26,127 bases of DNA from Anaerolineales bacterium (GTDB taxonomy: Bacteria > Chloroflexota > Anaerolineae > Anaerolineales > UBA6663): NCBI GenBank assembly GCA_016789245.1, contig JAEURM010000004.1, positions 1 through 26,127 of the forward strand. The letters are read 5' to 3'. Positions within the stretch are counted from its first letter, which is position 1; every line of letters starts with the position of its first letter. The position numbers and the translations under genes are program-made. The notes below the pieces were generated by a model that was given only the letters and a program-made list of their open reading frames with translations, was not told the DNA's origin and searched no databases. Below, one piece after another: positions 16,355 to 23,040 of the stretch.

Positions 16355-16377
16355 CCAGCCCAGATTTTATAAAGTTG

Positions 16378-16383
16378 TATAAT
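16378..16383 (+). promoter_or_regulatory. -10 box (TATAAT), probable leaderless promoter of the FHA cluster
   Basis: A perfect TATAAT is followed by seven bases and then the ATG at 16391. With the usual spacing, transcription would start at or next to that ATG. There is no Shine-Dalgarno, which fits a leaderless mRNA. No -35 box was recognised. Confidence 0.5.
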
Positions 16384-16390
16384 CGCCTAC

Positions 16391-17194
16391 ATGAAACCAT
16401 TATCGGTGATTGAGGCGCGGATGGAGGCGCTGGTGGAGGGGACGCTGGCGCGTATTTTCCGCGGACGTTTGCAGGCGCGGGATATTGCCGTACAACTGGC
16501 ACGCGCGCTAGAAGATAGTGTGGCTGGCGGCCAACCGGCTTTGCGCTATGCTCTGCGGCTGAACCCGGCGGATGCACAGGCATTGCTCGGTGAACAGCCG
16601 CGTTTGGCCGAGATTCTGGCGGAGGAGTTAGTGGCCGCCGCGCGTGAGGGCAACATCACCTTGCCCGGCCAACCGGAGATTTTGATTCTGCCGGACGCTC
16701 TGCTGAAGCCGCGCAGTGTGACGGTGACGGCGGAAGCGGGCGCGCTCTCGCTGGGTGATACGCTTTCCACCACGCCGGCCAGTGCCGCGCAACAAAGTGC
16801 GCTGGCCCCCAGCACGCCGAATGCCTTTTTGATTCTAGAAGGCGAACGCACGGTTCCGCTCACTCAGCCCATCATCAGTTTAGGCCGCCGATTAGATAAT
16901 CATATTATTTTGGATGACCCGCGCGTTTCTCGCGCGCACGCCCAACTGCGTGCCCGTTTTGGCCGCTATGTGCTGTATGACTTAGGCTCCACGGGTGGCA
17001 CTTACGTGAACGGCCAGCGCGTGCAAGAGTGCATTTTGCGGCCCGGCGATGTGATTAGCTTGGCGGGCGTGCCGGTGATTTACGGCGAGGATGAGAGCAT
17101 TGTGCCGCCGGATGACGCCGCGCCCGCACCGCCCACCGGCGCTCAGCGCCCCGATGTGCCGACTCTGCCGTTTGACTCCACTCACCCCGGCTAA
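16391..17194 (+). CDS. FhaA-like protein: DUF3662 domain plus FHA domain
   Basis: 267 aa, cytoplasmic. Residues 1-115 match DUF3662, the FhaA N-terminal domain (MEALVEGTLARIFRGRLQ, then DIAVQLARALEDS). A linker follows, and residues about 150-225 form an FHA phosphothreonine-binding domain with Gly165-Arg166, Ser180-Arg181-x-His183 and STGGTYVNG. In actinobacteria FhaA binds phosphorylated MviN and belongs to a cell-wall cluster (fhaA-fhaB-pstP-rodA-pbpA-pknA-pknB). Here a comparable order is present without kinase or phosphatase genes nearby. First gene of its cluster. Confidence 0.87.
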   Translation: MKPLSVIEARMEALVEGTLARIFRGRLQARDIAVQLARALEDSVAGGQPALRYALRLNPADAQALLGEQPRLAEILAEELVAAAREGNITLPGQPEILILPDALLKPRSVTVTAEAGALSLGDTLSTTPASAAQQSALAPSTPNAFLILEGERTVPLTQPIISLGRRLDNHIILDDPRVSRAHAQLRARFGRYVLYDLGSTGGTYVNGQRVQECILRPGDVISLAGVPVIYGEDESIVPPDDAAPAPPTGAQRPDVPTLPFDSTHPG

Positions 17195-17220
17195 TCAGTT
17201 CAAATATGATGAAGAACTTA

Positions 17221-17280
17221 ACCACAGAGAACACAGAGTTCACTGAGTGTTTTCTCCGTGGTCTCTGTGCGCTCTGTGGT
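17221..17280. repeat. Palindromic nonad array, ACCACAGAG/CTCTGTGGT family
   Basis: Three left nonads (ACCACAGAG, AACACAGAG, TTCACTGAG), a 6-base centre, then three right nonads (CTCCGTGGT, CTCTGTGCG, CTCTGTGGT) together make an imperfect 60-base palindrome with a strict 9-base period. The outer nine and inner six bases pair perfectly. It fills the gap between fhaA and fhaB and would fold into a strong hairpin in their transcript. Confidence 0.75.
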
Positions 17281-17297
17281 AAAAGGCTTTAAAGCGT

Positions 17298-17738
17298 ATG
17301 GAACCGGCCAGCCTTTTGCTCGGCTTGCGCGTGGCGTTGGCGTTACTGCTGTACGCGTTTTTAGCCGCGTTGTTGTGGATGCTGGGGCGTGACTTGCGCG
17401 CGGCGGCCAAAACCAGCACGGCGCGCACGCAAAAGCTGGGCCGCCTGATTGTTTTAGAATCCACACTGCCGGAGGTGGTGGCGGGAACCGTTTACCCGCT
17501 AGCCAGCGTAACGGCGCTGGGCCGCGCGCCCACCAACGCTGTGCCCCTGCCCGATGAAACTTGCTCTTTAGAACACGCCCTGCTCCACCAGCGCGAGGGC
17601 AAGTGGTGGCTGGAGGATTTAGGCTCCCGCAACGGCACACAATTGAACGGCCAACCCGTGCAAGCGCCCATGCCGGTGCTGAACGGCGATGTAGTTGGCG
17701 TGGGAGGGACGCGGTTGAAGGTGGAGTTGGAGAATTAG
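17298..17738 (+). CDS. FhaB-like protein: membrane anchor plus FHA domain
   Basis: 146 aa. One membrane segment at about 7-29, a short basic juxtamembrane stretch, then an FHA domain at about 55-142 (GRAPTNAVPLPD, SLEHALL, LGSRNGTQLNG). The size and layout match FhaB/FipA of actinobacteria, which connects phosphosignalling to division and wall synthesis. In the S-R-x-H motif the sequence reads SLEH, so phosphopeptide affinity may be altered. The last codons and the TAG stop are part of a heptad array that continues downstream. Confidence 0.82.
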   Translation: MEPASLLLGLRVALALLLYAFLAALLWMLGRDLRAAAKTSTARTQKLGRLIVLESTLPEVVAGTVYPLASVTALGRAPTNAVPLPDETCSLEHALLHQREGKWWLEDLGSRNGTQLNGQPVQAPMPVLNGDVVGVGGTRLKVELEN

Positions 17739-17818
17739 AGAATTGGTTATTCGTTATTGGTGATTGGGCGAATGGGTGATTTGTGATTTTTGATTGCTGA
17801 TTTATGATTAGGAAATTG
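17730..17818. repeat. Heptad array downstream of fhaB (AATTCTC family, opposite strand)
   Basis: Units GAGAATTA, GAGAATTG, GTTATTC, GTTATTG, GTGATTG, then degenerate TGATTGC, TGATTTA, TGATTAG and GAAATTG follow each other with a period of 7 to 8. It begins inside the fhaB stop region and ends where the ATCCGT array begins. It is the reverse-complement flavour of the array before purF. Confidence 0.6.
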
Positions 17819-17901
17819 GTACACGGATTATACTGATTGAACGGATAGCACGGAAGAAATAAATATCCGTGCCATCCGTCTCATCCGTAACATCCGTGTA
17901 C
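17819..17901. repeat. Palindromic nonad array, ACGGAT/ATCCGT family
   Basis: GTACACGGAT (17819-17828) and ATCCGTGTAC (17892-17901) are perfect 10-base ends. Inside, 17841-17854 pairs with 17866-17879 with one mismatch. The right half is four exact-period nonads: ATCCGTGCC, ATCCGTCTC, ATCCGTAAC, ATCCGTGTA. It ends 27 bases before the MTA phosphorylase start. The phosphorylase frame happens to stay open through it, but the repeat should not be read as coding. Confidence 0.78.
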
Positions 17902-17928
17902 AAAACTCTACTGGCAAAGGGATTTACA

Positions 17929-18795
17929 ATGACTGATAACATTATCCTCGCCATCATCGGCGGCTCTGGCTTGTACGCCATGCCGGGCCTGAGCAATATT
18001 GAAGAGCATGACGTGACCACGCCGTTTGGCAAGCCGAGTGACCCAGTGGTGGTGGGTACTTTAGCCGGCCAGCGCGTGGCGTTTTTGGCACGGCACGGGC
18101 GTGGCCACCGCTACACGCCCACGGAGGTGAACTACCGCGCCAACATCTACGCGCTGAAAATGTTGGGCGTGCGCCGCATTGTCTCGGTCAGCGCGTGCGG
18201 CTCACTTAAAGAAGAGTTTGCGCCCGGCCACATTGTGGTTCCAGATCAGTTATTTGATTTCACCAAAAGCCGCGAACGCAGTTTTTTTGGTGGCGGCTTG
18301 GTGGCGCACGTGGGGGTGGCGGAGCCGTTCTGCACCCAACTCTCGCCGCTCACGTATCAAGCCGTAAAGGCCACCGGCGCAACCGTGCACAACGGCGGCA
18401 ACTTCATCACCATTGAAGGCCCACGCTTTAGCACTAAGGCGGAGAGCCAAACCTTCCGCGCGTGGGGCATGCATGTAATTGGCATGACGGCCTCCCCCGA
18501 AGCGTTTTTGGCGCGCGAGGCCGAGATGTGCTACGCCTGCATGGCGCACGTGACGGATTATGATGTGTGGCATCACTCCGAGGAGCCGGTGACGGTGGAG
18601 ATGGTGATCCGCACGCTCAACGCCAACACGGAGTACGCGCAAAAAGCTATTTTGAACTTGGTGAACGCGCTGGCCGGGGAGCAAGCCGCCTGCCCGTGTG
18701 AAAGCGCCCTCGCGGATGCCCTCATCACCGCCCGCGATAAAATTCCAGCCGAGACGAAAGAGCGGCTGAAATTACTAACGGGCAAGTATTTGTAA
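17929..18795 (+). CDS. mtnP: S-methyl-5'-thioadenosine phosphorylase
   Basis: Cleaves methylthioadenosine with phosphate to adenine and methylthioribose-1-phosphate, recycling the by-product of polyamine synthesis. The N-terminal IIGGSGLYAMPGL, then FLARHGRGH, SACGSLKEEFAPG, EGPRFSTKAES and GMTASPEAFLAREAEMCY are clear PNP/MTAP-family segments. TDYDVW, with two Asp where inosine/guanosine phosphorylases have Asn, supports a 6-aminopurine substrate. I start at ATG 17929 (AAAGGGA just upstream), giving 288 aa; an upstream start would read through the ATCCGT array. Its place between fhaB and ftsW/rodA is unusual for this pathway. Confidence 0.9.
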   Translation: MTDNIILAIIGGSGLYAMPGLSNIEEHDVTTPFGKPSDPVVVGTLAGQRVAFLARHGRGHRYTPTEVNYRANIYALKMLGVRRIVSVSACGSLKEEFAPGHIVVPDQLFDFTKSRERSFFGGGLVAHVGVAEPFCTQLSPLTYQAVKATGATVHNGGNFITIEGPRFSTKAESQTFRAWGMHVIGMTASPEAFLAREAEMCYACMAHVTDYDVWHHSEEPVTVEMVIRTLNANTEYAQKAILNLVNALAGEQAACPCESALADALITARDKIPAETKERLKLLTGKYL

Positions 18796-18797
18796 AA

Positions 18798-18832
18798 GAG
18801 AATTAGAGAATTCTCCCAATTCTTCAATTCTC
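18798..18832. repeat. Short AATTCTC-family palindrome before ftsW/rodA
   Basis: The left arm (18798-18812, GAGAATTAGAGAATT) and right arm (18818-18832, AATTCTTCAATTCTC) pair with two mismatches around a 5-base loop. It uses the same words as the arrays at 80-130 and 17730-17818. It lies six bases before the ftsW/rodA start, where it would hide the ribosome landing region in a hairpin. Confidence 0.6.
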
Positions 18833-18838
18833 TTTCTT

Positions 18839-20140
18839 ATGCGCTCAGAACGTTTTTTGTTTAGCCTTGCTGGCCTGTTCGTCATCGCCAGCACGGCGGC
18901 GTTGGCGCTCATTCCATTTGCGCGCGCTAATACGTGGGCGGCGGCAGTGGCCGAGTGGGATTTACGCTTCCTGCTATTCCCCATAATTTGGATGTTCTGC
19001 GCCCTTGCCGCCCACCTAATCACCAATCACCAATTACCCAACCACGATTCTTTCCTGCTTCCCATCACCTTCCTCCTCACGGGCTGGGGCCTAGCCCTCA
19101 TCTGGCGGCTGACGCCTAACTTTGGCTGGCGGCAAACGCTGTGGCTGATGGTGGCCACGTTGGCCTTGATTCTCACCGTGTGCTTTGCGGGTGATTTACG
19201 CTGGTTGCGCCGTTACCGTTACACATGGCTCACCCTCGGCTTGGCGCTCACCGCGCTCACGTTTCTCATCGGCGTTAATCCCGAAGGTTCCGGCGCGCGG
19301 CTGTGGCTGGGCGGCCTGTTGGGCGTTTTCCTGCAACCGGTGGAGCCGCTCAAACTTTTGCTCGTCATCTTCCTCGCCGCCTATCTCGCCGAACGCCGCG
19401 AGCAAATTTTTTCAACCACTCCGCACACCGCACTGCGCACTACGCACTTCACTGCACGTTTCCCCTATTTCCTGCCCTTACTTCTCATGTGGAGTTTCTC
19501 CATGCTCCTCGTCATCGCGCAAAGAGATTTGGGCGCGGGCGCGTTGTTCTTTGGCGTGTTTGTGGTGATGTTGTACTTAGCCTCGGGCCGCGCGTGGGTG
19601 CTAGGCGTGGGCGGCGTGTTGTTGGTGCTGGGTGGCGTGGGCGCGTTTGCGCTGTTTGATGTGGTGCGCGTGCGCGTGGAGGCGTGGTGGAACCCGTGGG
19701 CAGACCCAACGGGCCGCTCCTTCCAAATTGTGCAGGCGCTGATGGCGCTGGCGGCGGGCGGCTTGGTGGGCAGTGGGCCGGGCCTCGGCGCACCCACGTT
19801 GGTTCCCGTGGCGCACTCAGATTTTATTTTTGCGGCGCTGGCGGAAGAGTGGGGCTTGGCCGGGATGTTGGCCGCGCTCGGTGTGCTGGCCGCTCTGGTT
19901 TTGCGCGGCCTACACATCGCCCTGCGCGCGCGCAATCCGTTCAATCAACTCTTGGCCGCTGGCTTAGCTACACTCACTGGCCTGCAAGCTTTGCTCATCA
20001 TCGGCGGCGTCATCAAAGTTATCCCCCTCACCGGCGTCACGCTCCCCTTCATGAGCTACGGCGGCTCATCCCTAGTGGTGCAGTTTGTGATGGTGGGGTT
20101 GTTGTTGAGACTCTCAAGCAACACCAACGGGAGAAATTAA
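18839..20140 (+). CDS. SEDS-family peptidoglycan glycosyltransferase (FtsW/RodA)
   Basis: 433 aa, about 10-12 membrane segments. SEDS proteins polymerise lipid II with a class B PBP partner. Signature segments are QPVEPLKLLLVIFLAAYLAE, the catalytic-Asp motif QRDLGAG (Asp230), SGPGLGAPTLVPVAHSDFIFA and the C-terminal GVTLPFMSYGGSSL. FtsW and RodA cannot be separated safely; the FHA neighbours recall actinobacterial rodA. Two hydrophilic loops are encoded by heptad arrays: ITNHQLPNHDS (19013-19043) and a stretch around TPHTALRTTH (19422-19449). The partner PBP-like gene follows after a repeat-filled gap. Confidence 0.92.
   Translation: MRSERFLFSLAGLFVIASTAALALIPFARANTWAAAVAEWDLRFLLFPIIWMFCALAAHLITNHQLPNHDSFLLPITFLLTGWGLALIWRLTPNFGWRQTLWLMVATLALILTVCFAGDLRWLRRYRYTWLTLGLALTALTFLIGVNPEGSGARLWLGGLLGVFLQPVEPLKLLLVIFLAAYLAERREQIFSTTPHTALRTTHFTARFPYFLPLLLMWSFSMLLVIAQRDLGAGALFFGVFVVMLYLASGRAWVLGVGGVLLVLGGVGAFALFDVVRVRVEAWWNPWADPTGRSFQIVQALMALAAGGLVGSGPGLGAPTLVPVAHSDFIFAALAEEWGLAGMLAALGVLAALVLRGLHIALRARNPFNQLLAAGLATLTGLQALLIIGGVIKVIPLTGVTLPFMSYGGSSLVVQFVMVGLLLRLSSNTNGRN
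19013..19043. repeat. In-frame CACCAAT heptad array inside ftsW/rodA
   Basis: Units CACCTAAT, CACCAAT, CACCAAT and TACCCAA follow each other inside the coding region. They encode part of a loop between early membrane segments. The words are those of the purF-leader family. Confidence 0.6.
19422..19449. repeat. In-frame CGCACTN heptad array inside ftsW/rodA
   Basis: Four perfect-period units, CGCACAC, CGCACTG, CGCACTA and CGCACTT, encode part of the hydrophilic loop after the QPVEPLK membrane segment. They resemble the TACGCAC words of the palindrome between ftsW/rodA and the PBP-like gene. Confidence 0.65.
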
Positions 20141-20201
20141 CGTATTGCGTAGTGCGTATTCCGTTGTAAATTTTACGCACTACGCTATACGCAACACGGC
20201 T
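20141..20201. repeat. Palindromic heptad array, CGTANTG/TACGCNN family
   Basis: The left half is CGTATTG, CGTAGTG, CGTATTC, CGTTGTA; the right half is TACGCAC, TACGCTA, TACGCAA. GCGTAGTGCGTA (20147-20158) and TACGCACTACGC (20174-20185) are a perfect 12-base inverted repeat. The array begins immediately after the ftsW/rodA stop and fills most of the gap to the PBP-like gene. Confidence 0.78.
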
Positions 20202-20219
20202 TACGTTTCACGCTCAATC

Positions 20220-21542
20220 ATGTCCCTCCACCTTCAACGCCTCGCGCAATTTTTCTTGCTGGCCTTTGCCCTTATGGCGCTGGCGGCGGGCTATTGGGCC
20301 GTGGTGGAGCAAGAGAGTTTGCTGGCCCGCGCCGATAATCCGCGCCGCCTGTTGCTGGAGCGCCGCTACCCACGTGGCACAATTTTTGACCGGAACGGCG
20401 CGGTGCTGGCCGAAAGCACGGGCACGCCCGGCAACTACACGCGGCATTACGCTTATCCGGCGTTAGCACCCGTGCTGGGCTATGTTTCACCCTTTTACGG
20501 CTTGGCTGGTGTGGAAGCCCAAGCGGATGCCGTTTTGCACGGTGATGAAGGTTACGCAGTGTGGCAACTGAAGTGGGCAGATATTTTGGGCATGCGGCCC
20601 GCCGGACGCGATGTGCGCCTGACGCTAGATTTGGCCTTACAAACCAAAGCGGATGAAGCACTGGGCTCGCGCACCGGCGCAGTAGTTTTGTTAGATGCGG
20701 CCACCGGCGATATTTTGGCGCTGGCCTCTCACCCCAGCTTTGACCCGAACACGTTGGACGATAACTGGAGCACGTTAATTGCTGACCCAGCCGCGCCGCT
20801 TCTCAACCGCGCCACGTTCGCGCTTTATCAGCCGGGCGGCGCGGTGCAACCGTTCATCCTTGCCGCCGCGCTTCAAACGCAATCCTCATCGCTCAATGAA
20901 GTTTTCCGCGTGGGCGGCCAGCCATTTTTGTTTGGTGAACTTACGCTGGATTGCAACACCAACCCGCGCCGCGTTTCTTTGTTGTTGAGTGAAGCTTTGC
21001 AGTTGGGATGTACGCAACCGTTTGCCGTTTTAGCCGAGCGGCTGGGCGCGCGCCGCTTGGAGCAACTGCTGAATGATTTGCGCTTTCTGCGCGCGCCCGC
21101 CATTGGCCTGCCCACCACCGCCAGCCAGCCGCCCGATTTTGAGCAAGAAGCCAGCGCGCTCGGTGCGGGGCAAGGCTCATTCACGCTTACGCCCTTGCAC
21201 TTGGCGCTGGCCACCGCCGCGCTGGCCCGCAACGGCCAACTGCCGCCGCCCCGTTTGCTGGAGGCCATGCAAACCCTAGATGGTTCATGGCAGGCGGCTG
21301 TAACTTCATATAATCCGGTGGCGGCGTTTACACCCAACGTGGCCGCTGAGGTGCGGGCGCTGATGCCCAACGGCCACGCGGCGTATGCTGTGGCTGGGCG
21401 TGAAGGCCGTACGCTGGCGTGGTTTACGGGCTTTGCGCCGCAAGCCAACGCGCGCTTTGCTATCGCCGTAGTTTTGGAAGATGGGGATTTAGCCGCCGCA
21501 CAAGCCATCGGGCAAACGTTGCTGGCGGAGGCGGGTGAATAA
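20220..21542 (+). CDS. PBP2-like (class B) protein with degenerate transpeptidase motifs
   Basis: 440 aa. One N-terminal membrane anchor (about 8-30), a PBP dimerisation-type region (NPRRLLLERRYPRGTIFDRNG, VLGYVSPFYGLAGVE) and a transpeptidase fold (GAVVLLDAATGDILALASHPSFDPN). The fold is recognisable but each catalytic motif is altered by my alignment: SxxK reads GAVQ (207-210, in PGGAVQP), SxN reads GCT (263-265) and KTG reads REG (394-396). It therefore looks like a pseudoenzyme that could still activate the SEDS partner. I chose ATG 20220 because an earlier in-frame start lies in the repeat array. Residue losses need a structural alignment to be sure. Confidence 0.85.
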   Translation: MSLHLQRLAQFFLLAFALMALAAGYWAVVEQESLLARADNPRRLLLERRYPRGTIFDRNGAVLAESTGTPGNYTRHYAYPALAPVLGYVSPFYGLAGVEAQADAVLHGDEGYAVWQLKWADILGMRPAGRDVRLTLDLALQTKADEALGSRTGAVVLLDAATGDILALASHPSFDPNTLDDNWSTLIADPAAPLLNRATFALYQPGGAVQPFILAAALQTQSSSLNEVFRVGGQPFLFGELTLDCNTNPRRVSLLLSEALQLGCTQPFAVLAERLGARRLEQLLNDLRFLRAPAIGLPTTASQPPDFEQEASALGAGQGSFTLTPLHLALATAALARNGQLPPPRLLEAMQTLDGSWQAAVTSYNPVAAFTPNVAAEVRALMPNGHAAYAVAGREGRTLAWFTGFAPQANARFAIAVVLEDGDLAAAQAIGQTLLAEAGE

Positions 21543-21666
21543 AATTAGACCTGCGGGGTTTTAGAAATCCTGAAAGTCTGCGCCGTAAATTCGCATAGCC
21601 TCAGATAAGTTCAGAGCCTCACTACACATTTCACTCCATACCTAAATGGCTACGCGCAAATTAGAT
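21543..21666. other. Convergent intergenic gap with a decayed AGACCTG-type palindrome
   Basis: 124 bases between the PBP-like gene and the opposing kinase gene. AGACCTGCGGGG starts at about 21547 and AAAGTCT lies near 21573-21579, a weak inverted repeat that may be a degenerate relative of the two AGACCTGTCAGGT elements near the right end. No open frame, promoter or clear intrinsic terminator is seen in the rest. Confidence 0.3.
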
Positions 21667-23037
21667 TCAACTTTTATTAACAGCGGGCAACCAAAAAGCC
21701 ACCCGCAGGCCGCCGCCCGCAACGTTTTCAGCCATAACCTGGCCGCCTTGCGCTTCAATCAATTGGCGGGCAATAGCGAGGCCTAAGCCCGCACCGCCAC
21801 TTGCCCGCGCACGGGATTTTTCTCCACGCCAGAACCGGTCAAACAAGTGGGGCAAATCAGCATCCGGCAGGCCGGGGCCATTATCAATCACAGCCACTTC
21901 TGCACCTGCTTCTTTGGCCGTCACGTTCACTTGCACTTGCCCGCCCGCTGGCACATATTTCAGCGCGTTAGCCACTAAGTTGCCTAGCACTTGGCTCACG
22001 CGTTGCGGGTCAGCTTGCACGGTGGGCGCATCTGGCGCGGCTACCAGCGTGAGCGTAATACTCTTCTCTTGCGCCTCGGCGGAAAACAAACTGAGGGCGC
22101 GCTCCACCAAGCCGCTCAATATCACCGGTTGCACATCAAAATTCAATTGCCGCGTTTCCGCCAACGTGAGCGTGCGCAAATCTTCCACCAGCCGCTCTAG
22201 TGTGTAAGTTTCTTCCAACACTGGCGCAATGGTGCTTTCATTGGCGGGATACACGCCATCCACAATGCCTTCCAGTTTGCCGCGCATCACCGTCAGCGGC
22301 GTACGCAATTCATGCGCCACATCCGCCAGCAAGTTGCGGCGCTCTAGGTCACTTTGCTCCAGCGCGCCTGCCATGTGGTTAAAGCTATCCATCAACACTC
22401 GCAAATCGCCGGGGCCGCGCACCGCCACGCGTGCGCTCAAATCGCCGCTGGCCACCGCTTGGGCCACCGCAATCACATCGGCCAAGGGATTTATAAAACG
22501 GCGCGTGACGAGCAGGCCAATGAGCAAGGCCAGCAACGCCAAAAAGACCGAGACGATGCCGACCGGCACGGCCAACGCCAAAATCACGGCCACTACAATC
22601 TCTTGGGTAAAGCTTCGGTCAAAACCCAGCACCACCGTACCAATCATTTGTCCGTTGGTTTCAAGGCGCACCGGCACACTGGATGGAAAACTACTCGTGT
22701 TGGTAAATGGCTGGCCAACGAGTACCGTATCGATGCGGCCACTATCCATCACCACCACGCCATTCGCATCTAAAACCAGAATATCTTGCCAACGTGGGCC
22801 TTGTGCCACAGCTTCCACGCCTTGCCAACTGCCGCGGCCAACGTAATACCCTTCCAACACGCGCACTTGGGGCGGATCAATTTCTACCTCGCTCGTGGAA
22901 AAGTCATTGAGGCTGTACACCAACACGCCCAGCAACAGCGTCACAATCAACAACACAATGGCCGCAAAAGAAATGACTAGCACACGCAGGAGCCGGGCTC
23001 GAATTTGCCGAACAGAGTTTTTGGGGTTGAGAGTCAT
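21667..23037 (-). CDS. Sensor histidine kinase (BaeS/EnvZ-like, HAMP)
   Basis: 456 aa. Two membrane segments (about 17-43 and 150-178) enclose an extracytoplasmic sensor region with no recognised motif. A HAMP domain follows (RRFINPLADVIAVAQAVASG), then HisKA with phospho-acceptor His242 (DVAHELRTPLTV), and the ATPase domain with the N box (NLVANALKY), DNGPGLP, FDRFWRGEKS and GLGLAIARQL. It probably phosphorylates the regulator encoded at 24334-24996. It follows the GT1 gene by three bases as third gene of that operon, an unusual split of a kinase/regulator pair. The stimulus is unknown. Confidence 0.94.
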   Translation of the reverse strand: MTLNPKNSVRQIRARLLRVLVISFAAIVLLIVTLLLGVLVYSLNDFSTSEVEIDPPQVRVLEGYYVGRGSWQGVEAVAQGPRWQDILVLDANGVVVMDSGRIDTVLVGQPFTNTSSFPSSVPVRLETNGQMIGTVVLGFDRSFTQEIVVAVILALAVPVGIVSVFLALLALLIGLLVTRRFINPLADVIAVAQAVASGDLSARVAVRGPGDLRVLMDSFNHMAGALEQSDLERRNLLADVAHELRTPLTVMRGKLEGIVDGVYPANESTIAPVLEETYTLERLVEDLRTLTLAETRQLNFDVQPVILSGLVERALSLFSAEAQEKSITLTLVAAPDAPTVQADPQRVSQVLGNLVANALKYVPAGGQVQVNVTAKEAGAEVAVIDNGPGLPDADLPHLFDRFWRGEKSRARASGGAGLGLAIARQLIEAQGGQVMAENVAGGGLRVAFWLPAVNKS

Positions 23038-23040
23038 AAG

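Noticed and set aside
17869..17928. Upstream in-frame start for the MTA phosphorylase
   Set aside because: The extra 20 codons are the ATCCGT repeat array. The ATG at 17929 has the conserved N terminus and AAAGGGA in front.
17221..20201. Periodic arrays as a CRISPR array
   Set aside because: Units are only 7-9 bases with no spacers, the halves are mirrored, and no cas genes are present.
20145..20219. Upstream in-frame start for the PBP-like protein
   Set aside because: The extra 25 codons are mostly the TACGC heptad array; the membrane anchor begins shortly after the ATG at 20220.
22229..22846. Long open frame on the plus strand opposite the histidine kinase
   Set aside because: It is the reverse complement of a well-supported kinase, its Ser/Thr/Arg-rich product has no domain, and no start signal is evident.
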